Below are positions 48,778 to 60,655 of a stretch of DNA of 64,000 nucleotides, in pieces (the first letter of the stretch is position 1; every line of letters starts with the position of its first letter). Position numbers and translations under genes: made by a program. This DNA comes from Marsupella aquatica. Its lineage: Eukaryota; Marchantiophyta. Location: positions 10,168,001 to 10,232,000 of the forward strand of contig OZ316896.1 of the NCBI GenBank assembly GCA_973895155.1, in the 5' to 3' direction. Under the pieces are notes generated by a model. The model made no database searches and was not told where the DNA came from. It saw only the letters and a program-made list of their open reading frames with translations.

Positions 48778-48825
48778 ATGGGATTGAACCTGGGACCCCT
48801 TGGTTCTCAGCTATTGCAAGTAACT
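48590..48825 (-). mobile_element. tRNA-derived SINE, reverse orientation, with (AC)15 inside
   Basis: Read on the minus strand, a head with GGTCCCAGGTTCAATCCC (B-box-like) is followed by a (TG)15 run (48747-48776), and the tail ends TAGATGGGTCTTC, GGCTTTCAAGACAAAA. The tail words match the SINE at 36173-36401. A short TTGCA occurs at both borders, but a clear target duplication is not visible. Boundaries are approximate. Confidence 0.6.
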
Positions 48826-49017
48826 TTTGTTCATTTTCTATTATTTACTACTATATATAGGTAGAGATATGGAGGTATATCTGAAGAGCAAACTCCCATG
48901 CTTATGGACCTTGCATTATGGGGGGATGAACTTCATTGCCATACCCAAACCCACATAAGTAATTCTATATTGTTTGTGAATCTGAGTAGGTACACCTTAT
49001 CTTGATTTGAGTACAAT

Positions 49018-49460
49018 AGGGCGTCTCAAAGCTGGGTCATGGTGAAAGTTACGGATTTGTGGTATATCCCATAACTCCGGTTATGGGATCCAGTTATAGA
49101 ATTTTAAAATTTGGGGGAGATAGCATTGACCGCCCCATAAGGCATGAGTTATGACCTCACCTGTCTCATAACCTATATTCTTTACCTCCATTCTTGATCA
49201 GCCGCCACCTCAAATGCAGCAGTCATATATCACCCTGCAAGACGCAAAGCCTATGTGCCTTCGGTTGCGTTGATGCAGTTCCAAAGTACCCAATTTGTGG
49301 ATTTGCACCTAAAGTTGTCGAAAAATGATAGTTTGTGTTGAGCCCATTGACTTTCCTTACTGTAGCCGAAGATCGGCTACCATAACTTTTACGGGAATTC
49401 CCATAATATTGGAGTTATGGGAGGGCCTTATCTTGTTAAGGCCAGGGTTTGAGACGCCCT
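49018..49460. mobile_element. Inverted-repeat element (MITE family B), 443 bp
   Basis: AGGGCGTCTCAAA at the left is perfectly mirrored by TTTGAGACGCCCT at the right. Subterminal stretches are also mirror-like (CCCATAACTCCGGTTATGGG near 49070; CCCATAATATTGGAGTTATG near 49400). Non-coding. Flanks show no obvious target duplication. Confidence 0.65.
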
Positions 49461-50723
49461 CTTAGTGGTATGGCAAGTTGACTGTGCATTTACCTACAGT
49501 TGTACACAATACACTACGGTCCAGTAGGTTGCTTGTTCCAAACTTCAAGAAAGGTACTTATTTAAATCTGTTCTTTGATTTGTAGCCCAAATATCCATGC
49601 CTATGCATAGGAAGTGCTCACCCTACCCAGACTCTAGGTCCCTATTCAAAAAACATACTAGGCTAGATATTACCATTTTCTGTTAGGAGAGATATTATAC
49701 CCTATAGTTTGCTTTATGGGGTAGCTCCCAAACTAGATCACAAAATTCTAGGATAAATGAGAAACTAAAATGGGGGCTGATGAGTCACGGCTACTGTATC
49801 CAGTCAGCATGTTCCATGAGAATAACAATAATAAAGAGAACAAAGTGGAGATCGGTTGGGAGGAGAGTAGCCAGCCCTAAGGACTGACCTGGGACTTCAA
49901 GAGGACCCCACCTCTCAATAGCAAAGTATATTTTTACCCTGATTTTTAGACGTTTTAGAAAGTGAAAATGCAACCTTTATGGTAAGTTAAACCTGGATTT
50001 GAGTATTAGACAATTACTCTTAAGTTTAGAGTTATGGCTCTGGCCACAGTTGGGCTCACCGTAGTCACTAACTTGGTTAGGTTAGTTGTGTTGCGTCCTA
50101 TGTACGCACAATAAAGCAAGTGTTTGCTTGTGAGGGGAACTCAGGCTCATTGTTATGGAGTCAGTTGCTAGACTGCTTGTGCTGTGGAGACTTGGTATAG
50201 CCGACAGGCCTAAAATGTACCAAAGTTGTGTGTTCCCACAAAAATAATTTCATTGGAGGTGAACCATGTGTGTGTTTCTGATGACTACTTCAGTTGATTG
50301 TTGGATGGTCGTGTGCATGTGGTTGCGAGTTGTGTCTTTGCTCAACATTGAGGACCTTATTGAGAATCTATACTAGAATTAAAGATTGAAGTCTACCATG
50401 CATGCTGACAAATTCCTAAGAGTGAAGCCATGCTATGACTTATCTGGCAACATAAAGTTTTGGTACTAAAACTATGCTTGTGAGTAGGAATGAGCGTGGG
50501 GAATCTGAATAAAAGATCCCTTACTGTGCTTATGCATATATAGTCAGACTATTCAGGATAGGCAAATTTCAGTATACTTGGGAAGAAGCCCAATTCCTCT
50601 TCAATCTCCAATTACCCAAATGTGTATTGGTGATCTGAGATTTTTTCATCCAGCTGAACACGCTAGCTTCATATTAGTGCCTTGAAACTTGAAACATCAT
50701 CAACTGGACATAATGCAACAAGA
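49461..50723. other. Intergenic, no gene seen
   Basis: AT-rich sequence with only short openings; nothing recognised. Confidence 0.4.
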
Positions 50724-50969
50724 CTCAATGGTCTCACTATTTGAATGCACCTCCCCACCACCTGTGATGGTTTGGACTATTTTTAGATACCCTGATGAAC
50801 TTACAAGTAAGTGCTACTGACCTCTTCACTTAATGACACATGACATTTTTGAAATTTTGATCCTTTACTCCCATTTATGTATACTCTATGTACTTCATCA
50901 AAATTGAATCAAAAGGCCCTATGACCCGTTGCAGGTAATATGAGATATTTTAGAAGTGAGGTTTTCAAG
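50724..50969. mobile_element. Diverged member of the hAT-type MITE family A
   Basis: Starts CTCAATGGTCTCACTATTTG and has CACCTCCCCACCACCTG, the family signature at its left end; ends GAAGTGAGGTTTTCAAG. The flanks CAACAAGA and TACCAAGA match at 6 of 8 positions, which would be an eroded 8-bp target duplication. At 246 bases it is shorter than the copies at 53 and 61-62 kb. Confidence 0.5.
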
Positions 50970-53289
50970 TACCAAGAGGGTCGCTATGTCGTAATAGGCT
51001 GGGGTTTAGACCTTGAGCTTTCACCACTCCCTGAACTAGAGTAGCTTGTAGCTCCAGGCCTTCTCGAGCAGTATGCACAAAAGAGGTTAGGGATAATTAT
51101 GGGGAACTAATATCAACCTGTCCCCAAAATAGATTCTTATTGGCCTTGGGAATTGTAATGTAGCCTAGCCTATTATCTCTATACTACAAAACTTTCGGTC
51201 ACCAAACCTATCCCTAAAAATTAAAAAAAATTAAAAATTAAAAAAAATAAACAAATTTGATGAATCGTTTCTAAGAAACTCTCAAAAAGTTTAGTCCTGG
51301 TTTTCGACCTTCTCAAACAGGTACTGATTCGATCATGAGCACTTTGGTTTCTATTTTTTTTTCATACCTTGATTTTGTAATACCTATATTTAGTTTTACA
51401 TGTATTTCTCAGAGTTACACATGTTTTCATAGGACTTTTCAGGTTACTCAGTGAGTGATCATGTGCATTTACTCATTGCTTATGTACCAAAATAGTATAT
51501 TGTAGCCCTATGCAAAAGCGGTATACCAGAGGAATCCCTGCACGCCCTTTTCAAAGATGGATCAGGAGATGTACACCAATGCTGGCTGAGTGGACGTGTG
51601 ATAAAATAAATCATACCAATTTGGATAGCATGTGGATCTTCTCCTGTAGTAGCTTAGTCCAAAACCACCCTAGTGGTCCATGGTCTCACAAGCGAATTAT
51701 GTAGGCTGCCTAAAGAGCATTTGGATATTCGTTTTCAAATCATTGGTCGCCCACTTTACCATATGATGATATCATTATTACCTAGTTTTCATAAATTCAG
51801 AAGCATCTAAGTCAAACGAAGTTAATGCTAGTTAAATTATTATATTCAATATTCTCAAAACAAAGAAAATCATACGTTGGCAACTGGCACAAGTTTCAAG
51901 TATTTCTAGAAGATAATTTTTTTCCGACCACTAAGTAACGCTCCATGTTGCAACTATGTTTAATTATGATGGCCCTTATCACTACAGTAGGCAGGTACTG
52001 CACAGAATATCTCTGCTTGCCACACTAGATCTACCCCAGCCTGGTAAGCTGGTGTTTGTCTTGCTGTGCTTAAGTGACATGTCCTGATAAGTTCATGTTC
52101 ATATTACTGCCTTAATAGCTAAATAGAGGCCACCTCTCCAACTAGATTCACTGTCCATATGCTGCAGCATAGTAGTGCGGCTCGAAGTTCCAAAGAGCAC
52201 CGTGGTTACTTGTGAGTTACGAGTTATGGAGACAATCTTTCCAGACTTCAAAATATTCAGTCAATGAAACTCAACCTCAAGGCTCATAACGAGCCTCCAT
52301 ATAAGCTGCACGCTTGCATTCGCAGCCACCACCAGGCGAGTCCAAGTTTTTTCAAGTGTCAATAGGGTATGAATGAACCATGCTTTTGGGTGAGGTGAAT
52401 GTTAAAATACTTTTGGAGCTAGCCCTTTTGGAGCTAGCCTATCGGATTTGAACCTGGAACCTACCCAGCTAGCTACTTCTCCTAAAAACTGAACCTGACA
52501 CATTCGGCCAGTGGGCAGCACTGAAGGGCTAATTAAATGTGGTTAGCATTAATTAGTTTCAAGATGAGCTTTTTGTCCTTAAATTTCAAAATCAGTGTTC
52601 TGTAACTTTGTCCTTTAGTCAGACATCCTTAAGACACAGACCTAATGAAGCTTCATAGGCTGGGCACTAAGAAAGCACAAATAAATCAAAATTTCACCAA
52701 ACGACAAGAATATGTTACTATGACCAAAACCTGTTTGGTGTATTGTTCAAGGATTGAGAAGCCCTGTCAATTGAGGACAGTTGCATGGGCAAAACTTGGC
52801 AAGTGTCACTAACTGCTAAATATATTTTCAGTGGTTCAAGCACATGAATGTCAGATTTCAAACTTGGGTTCCTTGTGAGGGATGCACAATGAAGCCAATC
52901 CCAGTAAAACCGAGACTAAAACAAGCCTTAGTCAAACCTCCAGGTAAAAATTGGATGGATAATAGAGATATTTTCAGAAAAAAAAAATTGTTGGTTGAGT
53001 TGGGTAAAAAAAAAATACATCTTGAGTCAAAGTATCATTCACTATGGTTAAGACTTTGTAGCTCTGTAAACCAAAGTAGGGGGAATCATGCTCGAGGGGA
53101 AAAAACCATGGATCCAAAATTTTCATCTTACTTTGCATGAATTAAGTGGTCAGTAACCCAAGTTGTATGGAGAGTGGCTAACCTGTGTGTAACTCAAGCA
53201 GCTTTGAAACTAGATTAAATTTATGAGTATCTAAAATATCATTCAAGAAAATGTAGTTTTGACATTTTGAATAGTGTGGATACCTGACT
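50970..53289. other. Intergenic, no gene seen
   Basis: A minus-strand GGTTCAAATCC word near 52450 with TAGCTAGCTGGGTAGG beside it resembles a tRNA-derived promoter and may be a SINE fragment. No coding sequence is supported. Confidence 0.35.
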
Positions 53290-53616
53290 CTCAGGGGTCT
53301 CACTATATGGAGACCTCCCCATCACCTGCAACATTTTTAGGTCGTTGACCCCCTAAAATGTAAGAAAAATATTTATTTTCTAACCCTTGTAAAGTTGGAA
53401 TATTCCAAAATTTTGATTACAAGGATCCTAATGTTCTTATAAGTTTCAAAATTGAATTTTTAAAAAACTTTAATGTTCTTATAAGTTTTAAGATTAAATT
53501 TAAAATACTCTATTGTTCTTCTACAAAAATTTCTTGTCTTTGCGTAGAACCAATAAAACAACTCTATCCTTTGTCGCACGTGATATGCCATTTTTGTGGA
53601 AGTAAAACCCCCCAAG
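53290..53616. mobile_element. hAT-type MITE family A copy, 327 bp
   Basis: Starts CTCAGGGGTCTCACTAT, contains CTCCCCATCACCTGCAAC and, towards the right, CGCACGTGATATGCCATTTT, and ends GTAAAACCCCCCAAG. It is longer than its relatives because a segment around TAATGTTCTTATAAGTTT is present twice. Flanks do not show a clear 8-bp duplication. Confidence 0.7.
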
Positions 53617-56021
53617 TACTGCTCCAAGATGACAAGCTAGTCCCAGTTAAAGCCTTTACATCAAGAAAAGCTTGAGCCAGAAAACATCATGCAAATATAG
53701 TTTATCATCTATGTCCTTGTTCTACCATGTTTGCTGGGGATCTCATTGTGCTAATATTTGTGATGAGGACAGACCATCCCTAAAGCCAAGCTTTTCATAA
53801 ATCAACTTACATAGCCAAGTCAGCAAACATAGCAAAGAGGATTGATACCTATGTACTTGTTCTACACTGTTTGCTGCCTGAGGAGGATGTTTAAAGAAAT
53901 GTGTACAATGCCATATCAGGAAACTGCATAAATAATGACAGGATTTGTCCACTTTATCTGTGTAAGTGAAGTGCAAGGGTAGTGCTCAGCAACACCACGA
54001 AAATAACAGGCATTTTGTGTGGTAAAAAATAATCGTAATTCATTTATGCACACTAATAACAGAAATAAAAAAGTTTCACTCAATAAATGACTGTGTAGAA
54101 AAGATGCTACAATACATGGGAATATAAACTCTTTAAATGCCATTCAACTTATATATTTTTGTGGGTCCTGAAAAACTCAATTGGACATGTTTATTATGCA
54201 GTGTCAACTAATCCTATATACAATAGATTGTAGACAAGTGAAAACCGTGCATAAATGCAAGGTAAGGCCTTCTTCCCGATGTCATGCACTTAGACATCTG
54301 CATAAGTACAAGATATGGCCTTCTTCCAGAGTTCCTGCGCTATTAGACATGCTGGTAGTCCCATAAATATGTTCTTAACATATGTATAACAGAATGGCTC
54401 CATCCTGTCTAAGAGGCAACGAATGCCAAATGCAAAGTTAACAGGATGTACGAGTACGTACGACCACAGACCTGAAGGTTATGGATATGGAGGATAGAGG
54501 TCAAATTCTGTGCTGGAATGGTGATCTGCTACCTAGTCTGTTAGTGATGATTTGACTTCAGCAACACAAGATTGGATCTCTAGATTTGTGCATTAATTTG
54601 CAGAGAGCGGACCTGCTCTACGCTCCACGAGTCCAGGAGCTGGGTCGGCTTCAAATCTGGAATTCACGTGCCTGAGTGATTGAAAGTGATGATACTTTGA
54701 ATTTCTCAAAATACTCGAATCATACTCATGATGTGGATTAGTGTTTGACCGTGCCTCGCGCGGACACCACGGGCACCAACCATTCACCAAACTAGTTACT
54801 TCTGTAATAGAATAGAATGATGTTGCACATGTTGATTCGTTCACGATGGCGTAATCGAGGAGGCTGGAATCTGCAGGGAAGACCGGAAGAATGTCTGGCA
54901 GGGATCTTGAGTTCTAGACCGGTGATACAGGAACTTGCCTGAATCCTTGCTCATCAGTCATCACTCTCCCCGAGCAGAGAGGACTTCGCTGTTCTCGAAC
55001 TCGAGGTTGTAGAGATTGCGAGGTTTCGAACATTTAAAGTACATTTTCCCGACTTTGTGGCAAAGTACCTTGTGGAAAAGAAGCTTCTGAGCTTTAGATG
55101 TCAGGGAAAAAGAGGATAGGAAGACACATTTGTTATAAGTTAGTTTCTACTGTTGAATTTAAGGCTTTAACCTGTCTCTGTAGCGTGCAAAGTCAGCCAG
55201 CAAGGTGACAAGTCCCTTAATTTTCGAGGTCGGCGCTGTAGTCTATGGTGCCGCGCCAGGAAGCTACACGCGCGTGGATCACAACCGCAGAACACTGGCC
55301 CGGGGCGCCGCCAGCAGAGGTGCTTCTTGAGCCTGTATTATTATTATTGTACTCCGGTTGGTGGCGTGGAACGTCCATCTTGTGGACTTGTGGGACCTGC
55401 GTCAATCAGTCTTCTCTCGATTGAAGAAAGTGAGACTGGGTTGACCATGCCTTAGTTATTTATGCTTCCAGGGGTCGGATTGTAACTGTTGTTCCGCGGG
55501 GGTAGGGAGTAGTACTGCAAATTGATTGACGAAGGTGGAGAGAGAGACTGTCGACGAGATCTTCGGGAGTCTGGAATCATTCCGGCCAAAGGAAAAGTCT
55601 GCGAAACTGGCACGACCACTCCTCGACTTTACAACTCGACTTTACACCAGAGCATCTCGGGACCAGTATGATTGTGACTCCAAGGAGCCACGACAGAAAA
55701 GTGGCTGGCTGCATGCAGCCAGCAAGAAATTCAATCATCCTCAAGTTTTAGCGAAACAGGACTCAAACACAAAAGTTTAAAGCTGGCCAAGCTCGACGAG
55801 CAAAGAGAGCATCACATGGGTAACCGAGAAGGCAGAAGGCGGAATCGAGAGCGATTGACAGGAATAAGTCCCAACTTCACCCGACAAATGAAGTTCAGCT
55901 AGCTAGGGGAAGATATATAATTATAACCAAATGCAATTACTTGTATGAGCATCCTGAATGCATCTTTATGTCTAGGGGCTTTGGAGTGGGTAAAGGAGGT
56001 TCATGGCCATGCTAGCGATTA
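53617..56021. other. Intergenic with weak candidate ORFs
   Basis: A plus-strand frame at 55526-55780 (84 codons, charged, with SLESFRPKEKSAKLARPLLD) and a minus-strand frame at 55217-55405 look slightly protein-like but lack domains, ATG starts or splice context. Confidence 0.3.
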
Positions 56022-56118
56022 TATATATATCACAATGCCGGAAAACAGGGAGACGTGATCTTAGAGGGAATAGACCGCATAAAGGATGAAAATATATATA
56101 TCACAATGCCGGAAAACA
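56022..56118. repeat. Direct repeat of about 26 bp, 71 bp apart
   Basis: ATATATATCACAATGCCGGA plus AAACA occurs at 56022-56047 and again at 56093-56118. Confidence 0.85.
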
Positions 56119-57637
56119 AAAACCCACTGAGGGAAGAGTAAAAAGGGAAAAACACTAAGAAGATCAAAGAGTCAAATAAGCACGTGAGTCTCAAAACCAC
56201 AGAAAGAGCTACAACCCACAAAGTAGCAGACTAACTAAAACTCTTCTGGGTAGGAAAAAACTGGAAAGGGGAGATACCTTGTTAGTGATCAACAGCTGAA
56301 GAGCATCAACTCGTCTAGAGTGATAGCCAGATAGACAAACACTGGCGTTGCCTTGCTGGTTAGGGGCGGATGGAATCTACTGCAGGAGTACGACTACCAT
56401 TGGGGCTAGAGACTAGTGACCCCACCACAACAGAAGGGGAAGTAAAAAAACATGATAATCTCAGCTCAAGAGGGAACTCTAGAAAGCGGATAACTTGGGC
56501 GGTGGGGAGCTACTAGACAGATGAAATCGAAAGCAGAGCTTGAGAACAATTCCATCTGACGGGCCGGGAGATGTGACCGCTTTCCTATTACACTGGGAAT
56601 GTTTCTGATGTGCGAAACGAGTCTGGCGGGTGATCAAATTCGAAAGGGGATTCGAGAGATATCCAGACAGACAATGAATAAAGGGATACCAGTAGAGACG
56701 TACAATGATTCAGAGCTAAAATAACAGAAAAACTATCAGGAGAGGGACAGATTCAACGACAAGGAACAACTTCGTGAATTGGCACTTCGACAGCTACTGT
56801 AACGTGGCTGATGTTGGGAATCCAACAAACAATTCTCTCGAAATTGCTTCTCGTAATAAGATAGTGTTATAAGCGAGCAAAGCTGCGAGAATGCCGTTTT
56901 CGCAGTCAACGATAATTTAATCTCCATTTTCATGTCCTGTGTTATGCCTAGGTATGAAACACTTGGAAGCAACAGTGAGGAACGGACAAACAGTTTATCA
57001 ATCGGCACTCTTACAACCTCGCAACGAGAGTACGTGGGTGTACGACCATGCAGATTCCATCATCGAAGGGACACACGGTCATACGATTTGTTCTTCCCAG
57101 GTATAAGATCTCCAGACACACCGGATAATTGAAGCATTGCAATGTGCGCTGCAACAGACTTCTGCGGACTAGTATATATAAATGAGCTTATATATACCTA
57201 TTACTATAATTGTAGAAACGTATATCATTGCGCAAGCAGCATCATTATTACACAAGAGCTGTAGGTTCAATTCTAGAGCACCTTCAATCCACTTCTCTCC
57301 TTCGTACGGTAGTTACCTAATGGGTACGTACGATGGCAGCTCTGAAGTTAGAAAGCACATTCGAACTGAACACGTGCAGTTTTTGAAGGTGGATCAGGTT
57401 TTGATGTGCAACTATGGGGCCACTTTTTTGGCTTCCTTGTGAGCTATGTTTATATCCCCAGTGTCTGAGGGAAAATAGCTTTAACAACGGACGTAGAAGA
57501 ACACTAATTGAGAATTGGGAATTAAGATAACAAGTTACTCCTATTTGGTAAATGCACATCCTACATGATCAGCCCAATCATTCTACTATATCATTGAAGG
57601 TTGTTCATTTTACATATGAATCGTTCATTTCTAGGTG
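56119..57637. other. Intergenic, no gene seen
   Basis: Short overlapping openings only, for example 56736-57008 minus and 57182-57442 plus; none supported. Confidence 0.4.
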
Positions 57638-57978
57638 TGTGGTTGCTGCTTTTGGTTACTGCTTTTTGGTTACTGCTTTTTGATGTGCAATTCAATTGAT
57701 GTGTAATTATCAATTGAATGGTGTTCCTTTCACTTAATATGTGGCTACTGCTTTTTGAGGTGCAATTACCATTGAGTGTTTTTTCCTTTTATTTATCTGG
57801 CTGCTGCTTTTTCATTTTTGCTTTTTAGAGGTACAATTACCACTGAGTGTTTTTCCTTTTACTTGTCCGGATGCTACTTATCTGGCTGCTGCTTTTTCAT
57901 GTGTGCTTTTTGAGGTACAACTACCATTGAGTGTTGTTCCTTTTACTTATCTGACTGCTGCCTTTTCATGTGCAATTA
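57638..57978. repeat. Degenerate tandem repeats (about 75-105 bp)
   Basis: The words CTGCTTTTT, GAGGTGCAATTACCA or GAGGTACAA, TTGAGTGTT and CCTTTTACTTATCTG recur four to five times in the same order with variable spacing. Confidence 0.7.
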
Positions 57979-58164
57979 CCGGGAATGATGCGAACTCAAT
58001 CCTACACACCAGGGAAATGGAGAGGAAGAAGAAGGAAGTCAGTATAGTAGGTGGATTTTCAATTCGGTATAATTTTTACTCCCGTGCCTTATGCTAAGAT
58101 TCCTGCCATCCACTCTTCAAATAAGAGTATCAAGTCTTCAAATAAGACTTGATTTTTTTTGTTT

Positions 58165-58346
58165 GTCTTGACAGGAAAAGAGGAAGAATACTCATTAGAC
58201 TCTCCCCACCCCAATAGTGACATCAATTCATTGTAGGAAACCCCAGGAGAGAGAGAGTCTTGACAGGAAAGGAGGAAGAATACTCAAACTCTCCCCACCC
58301 CAATAGTGACATCAATTCATTGTAGGAAACCCCAGGAGAGAGAGAG
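58165..58346. repeat. Tandem duplication, units of 92 and about 90 bp
   Basis: Units begin GTCTTGACAGGAAA at 58165 and 58257 and end in CCCAGGAGAGAGAGAG. The second lacks a few bases after AATACTCA; otherwise only rare differences are seen. Confidence 0.9.
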
Positions 58347-58374
58347 TATTAAATTAACTAGTGTCACTAAGTGG

Positions 58375-58532
58375 ACAACCAGGGGCCGAGAAGATAATCA
58401 TAACTCCCGTCCACTACCCACAAAACCCATCCCACCCACACACGGATACCTTATACAATCCTGTGTGTGGAGGAGAGATTGAAAGTGGGACCTCTTAGTT
58501 CCAGGCCAATCCTTTAGCCTAAGCCAGTTGGT
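58375..58532 (-). mobile_element. SINE fragment, reverse orientation
   Basis: On the minus strand it reads CCAACTGGCTTAGGCTAAAG, GGATTGGCCTGGAACTAAGA and GGTCCCACTTTCAATCTC, the same head as the SINE at 36173. The tail is not recognisable, so the right part is lost or diverged. Boundaries are approximate. Confidence 0.55.
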
Positions 58533-60603
58533 TTCAAATACAACTTCATTCCAAGAACTAAACCCATATATACTACTATTTGTGGAAACATCTCACTCCA
58601 CAAAATCGTAATGTTTCACAACGCCACCTACAGTAGATCGAGTCCAAACCTATAGTTTATATAGTGCCAGTTCACGTAGCAACCATGGGCGCTGCATCTC
58701 TCAACAAGGGGAAGGGTCCAATAGTGAGACTTCTCATCATCACAAAGTTCAATCAGACATGGTCCTGACGTTGCGTATTATAGTGGGCGTTTCAGACCAG
58801 AACAAAAACAAATTGCAGTACCTAGTAAACTTGCAGATGCACAGTAGTATGGTTGGACACCGAACACTTCAAAATGTATACAATTGCGCCCGTCTTATGT
58901 ATTGGCGCATTCTGCGTTACGTGACTCCTCCGGACCCCATGCTGTTGACCAGGCCGGGACTGCTGGTAAAGCCACCACTTGGAAAGCCAGCCTCAGTTCT
59001 CGGGTGATGGGAAGCCAAGAAACAGCAGACTCCTGCCAGGTTTGTACGGGGGTTTGTATCCCAGCAACAAAAATAGATTCTTAAACATGATTGTCATCAG
59101 ATTTCCTAGGATTGATCATTTCCGGTGGAGCCAATCCCCAAAACTGACACGACGACCTTAGCTGGCGGCGCATCATAGCCAGCCCAATGAACCAGACTTC
59201 GAACAGGTTCCATGTCAGATCTGAGGCCATCAGGCCAAGACCATTTTCACTGTTGCAGAGTTGAAGAACTACTAATAAAGCTAACCTACCTGTCCCCTAG
59301 ACGCTCCCTGCAAAACAAGGGAACAAACCTTTCGGCGGGGCTTTTGGTAACAACGCTGCCTCAGTCCTCCACCTCCACCCAATCTCCATATCTGTCCAAG
59401 ATCGATGTTCTTGCCCGGAGATCATCACACCCGGATTGTGTGGATGGTTGGGGCGGGTGGGCGCGTGGGGGCGTGGTGGCAGCTAATTAAAGCGCGCTCC
59501 ACTTCATGGAAAGGAAATAACCTCCCCAGTCCCCATAGTGACTTAGCCTGCTCGGGAGGACGCTTCTATCAGAACCGAAAAGAAAAACGAAATCATGGGA
59601 AACTGATATATCGTTCCTGAGGTGTCTCTGACCCCAAGAGAACCCTGTGGATGATGGAGACTATCAATCACGTAGGTCAAACAGAACTACAGAAGACAAT
59701 GGAAAAATGTAAAAGTATTCAAGCTGGGGGGCAGGGAATTGATAGAGTGCCTACCTAGAGTACGTAGAATGACGCTCTGACGTGGCTGACATCTCACCCA
59801 ATCGTAGACGGCCCCCGCTGCAGTAGAAATTCTCAACCTCTCACAAATTAATCGACACAAAATGCAGTCGTGGCGCGAAATATTGCAGGACTTTTAGGGA
59901 AATGAGAACCAAGCCTACAGATGATTTCATCCACATGCGAGTGAGTCAGATAACTCTAGCAGACGCTTGACGCAGTCCCTGCCCAACGACCTGCAGCGGA
60001 GCTTTTCCAAAAACGATGCGGTTAGGTGCTGTCACAGTTGACATTTCATGGTTACCGTCCGTTCTGCTGTCACAGTTGACATTTACTAATCACCGCCCTG
60101 GCTCGTTACTGCAGCGAAGACTGTCATGGCTGACTCAATTCAAGCCTCACTTCAAGGCTACTCAGTAGTCACCCCCTCGAATCCTCGATAGCACTGCTCT
60201 AGTGCTGTGGGTCTACTCCTGCCATCCGTGATGCCATCATGAGTGGTGCTACCCACTCACCGGACTTTGGATTTGATTGGATTTCTCTCTGCATCCAATC
60301 GCCAAATTGAGGAACGATAATGGTACAGTACTGTTCACAAACTGTCAGTCAGCAGCCAGAACCAACAAAGCTAACATAAACATAAAACAAATCACCGATA
60401 GCCCAACCAATAATTAGCACTGCGAGAGCTTAGTCAACATGAAGTTCTACTATAGTGTGGAGTTCGGACGCATGTGTAAATTAAACGCTGTTGAGGTTCA
60501 GGCTCAATTCTAAGATCGTGAAGATCTTTCCATCCTTGTTAGTTCTCCGTAAGTTAATAATCGTAGTTTGAGTCGAGAAAGTTTGTAGTACCCACAGATT
60601 TTC
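58533..60603. other. Intergenic, no supported gene
   Basis: Overlapping plus-strand openings at 58759-59620 have no domain or clear splicing. Near 60030 and 60070 the phrase GCTGTCACAGTTGACATTT appears twice, a short local duplication. Confidence 0.35.
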
Positions 60604-60655
60604 AAAACCAATAGAAACAATGATCTTTCAAGGCAAAAAAAAACCAATAGAAACA

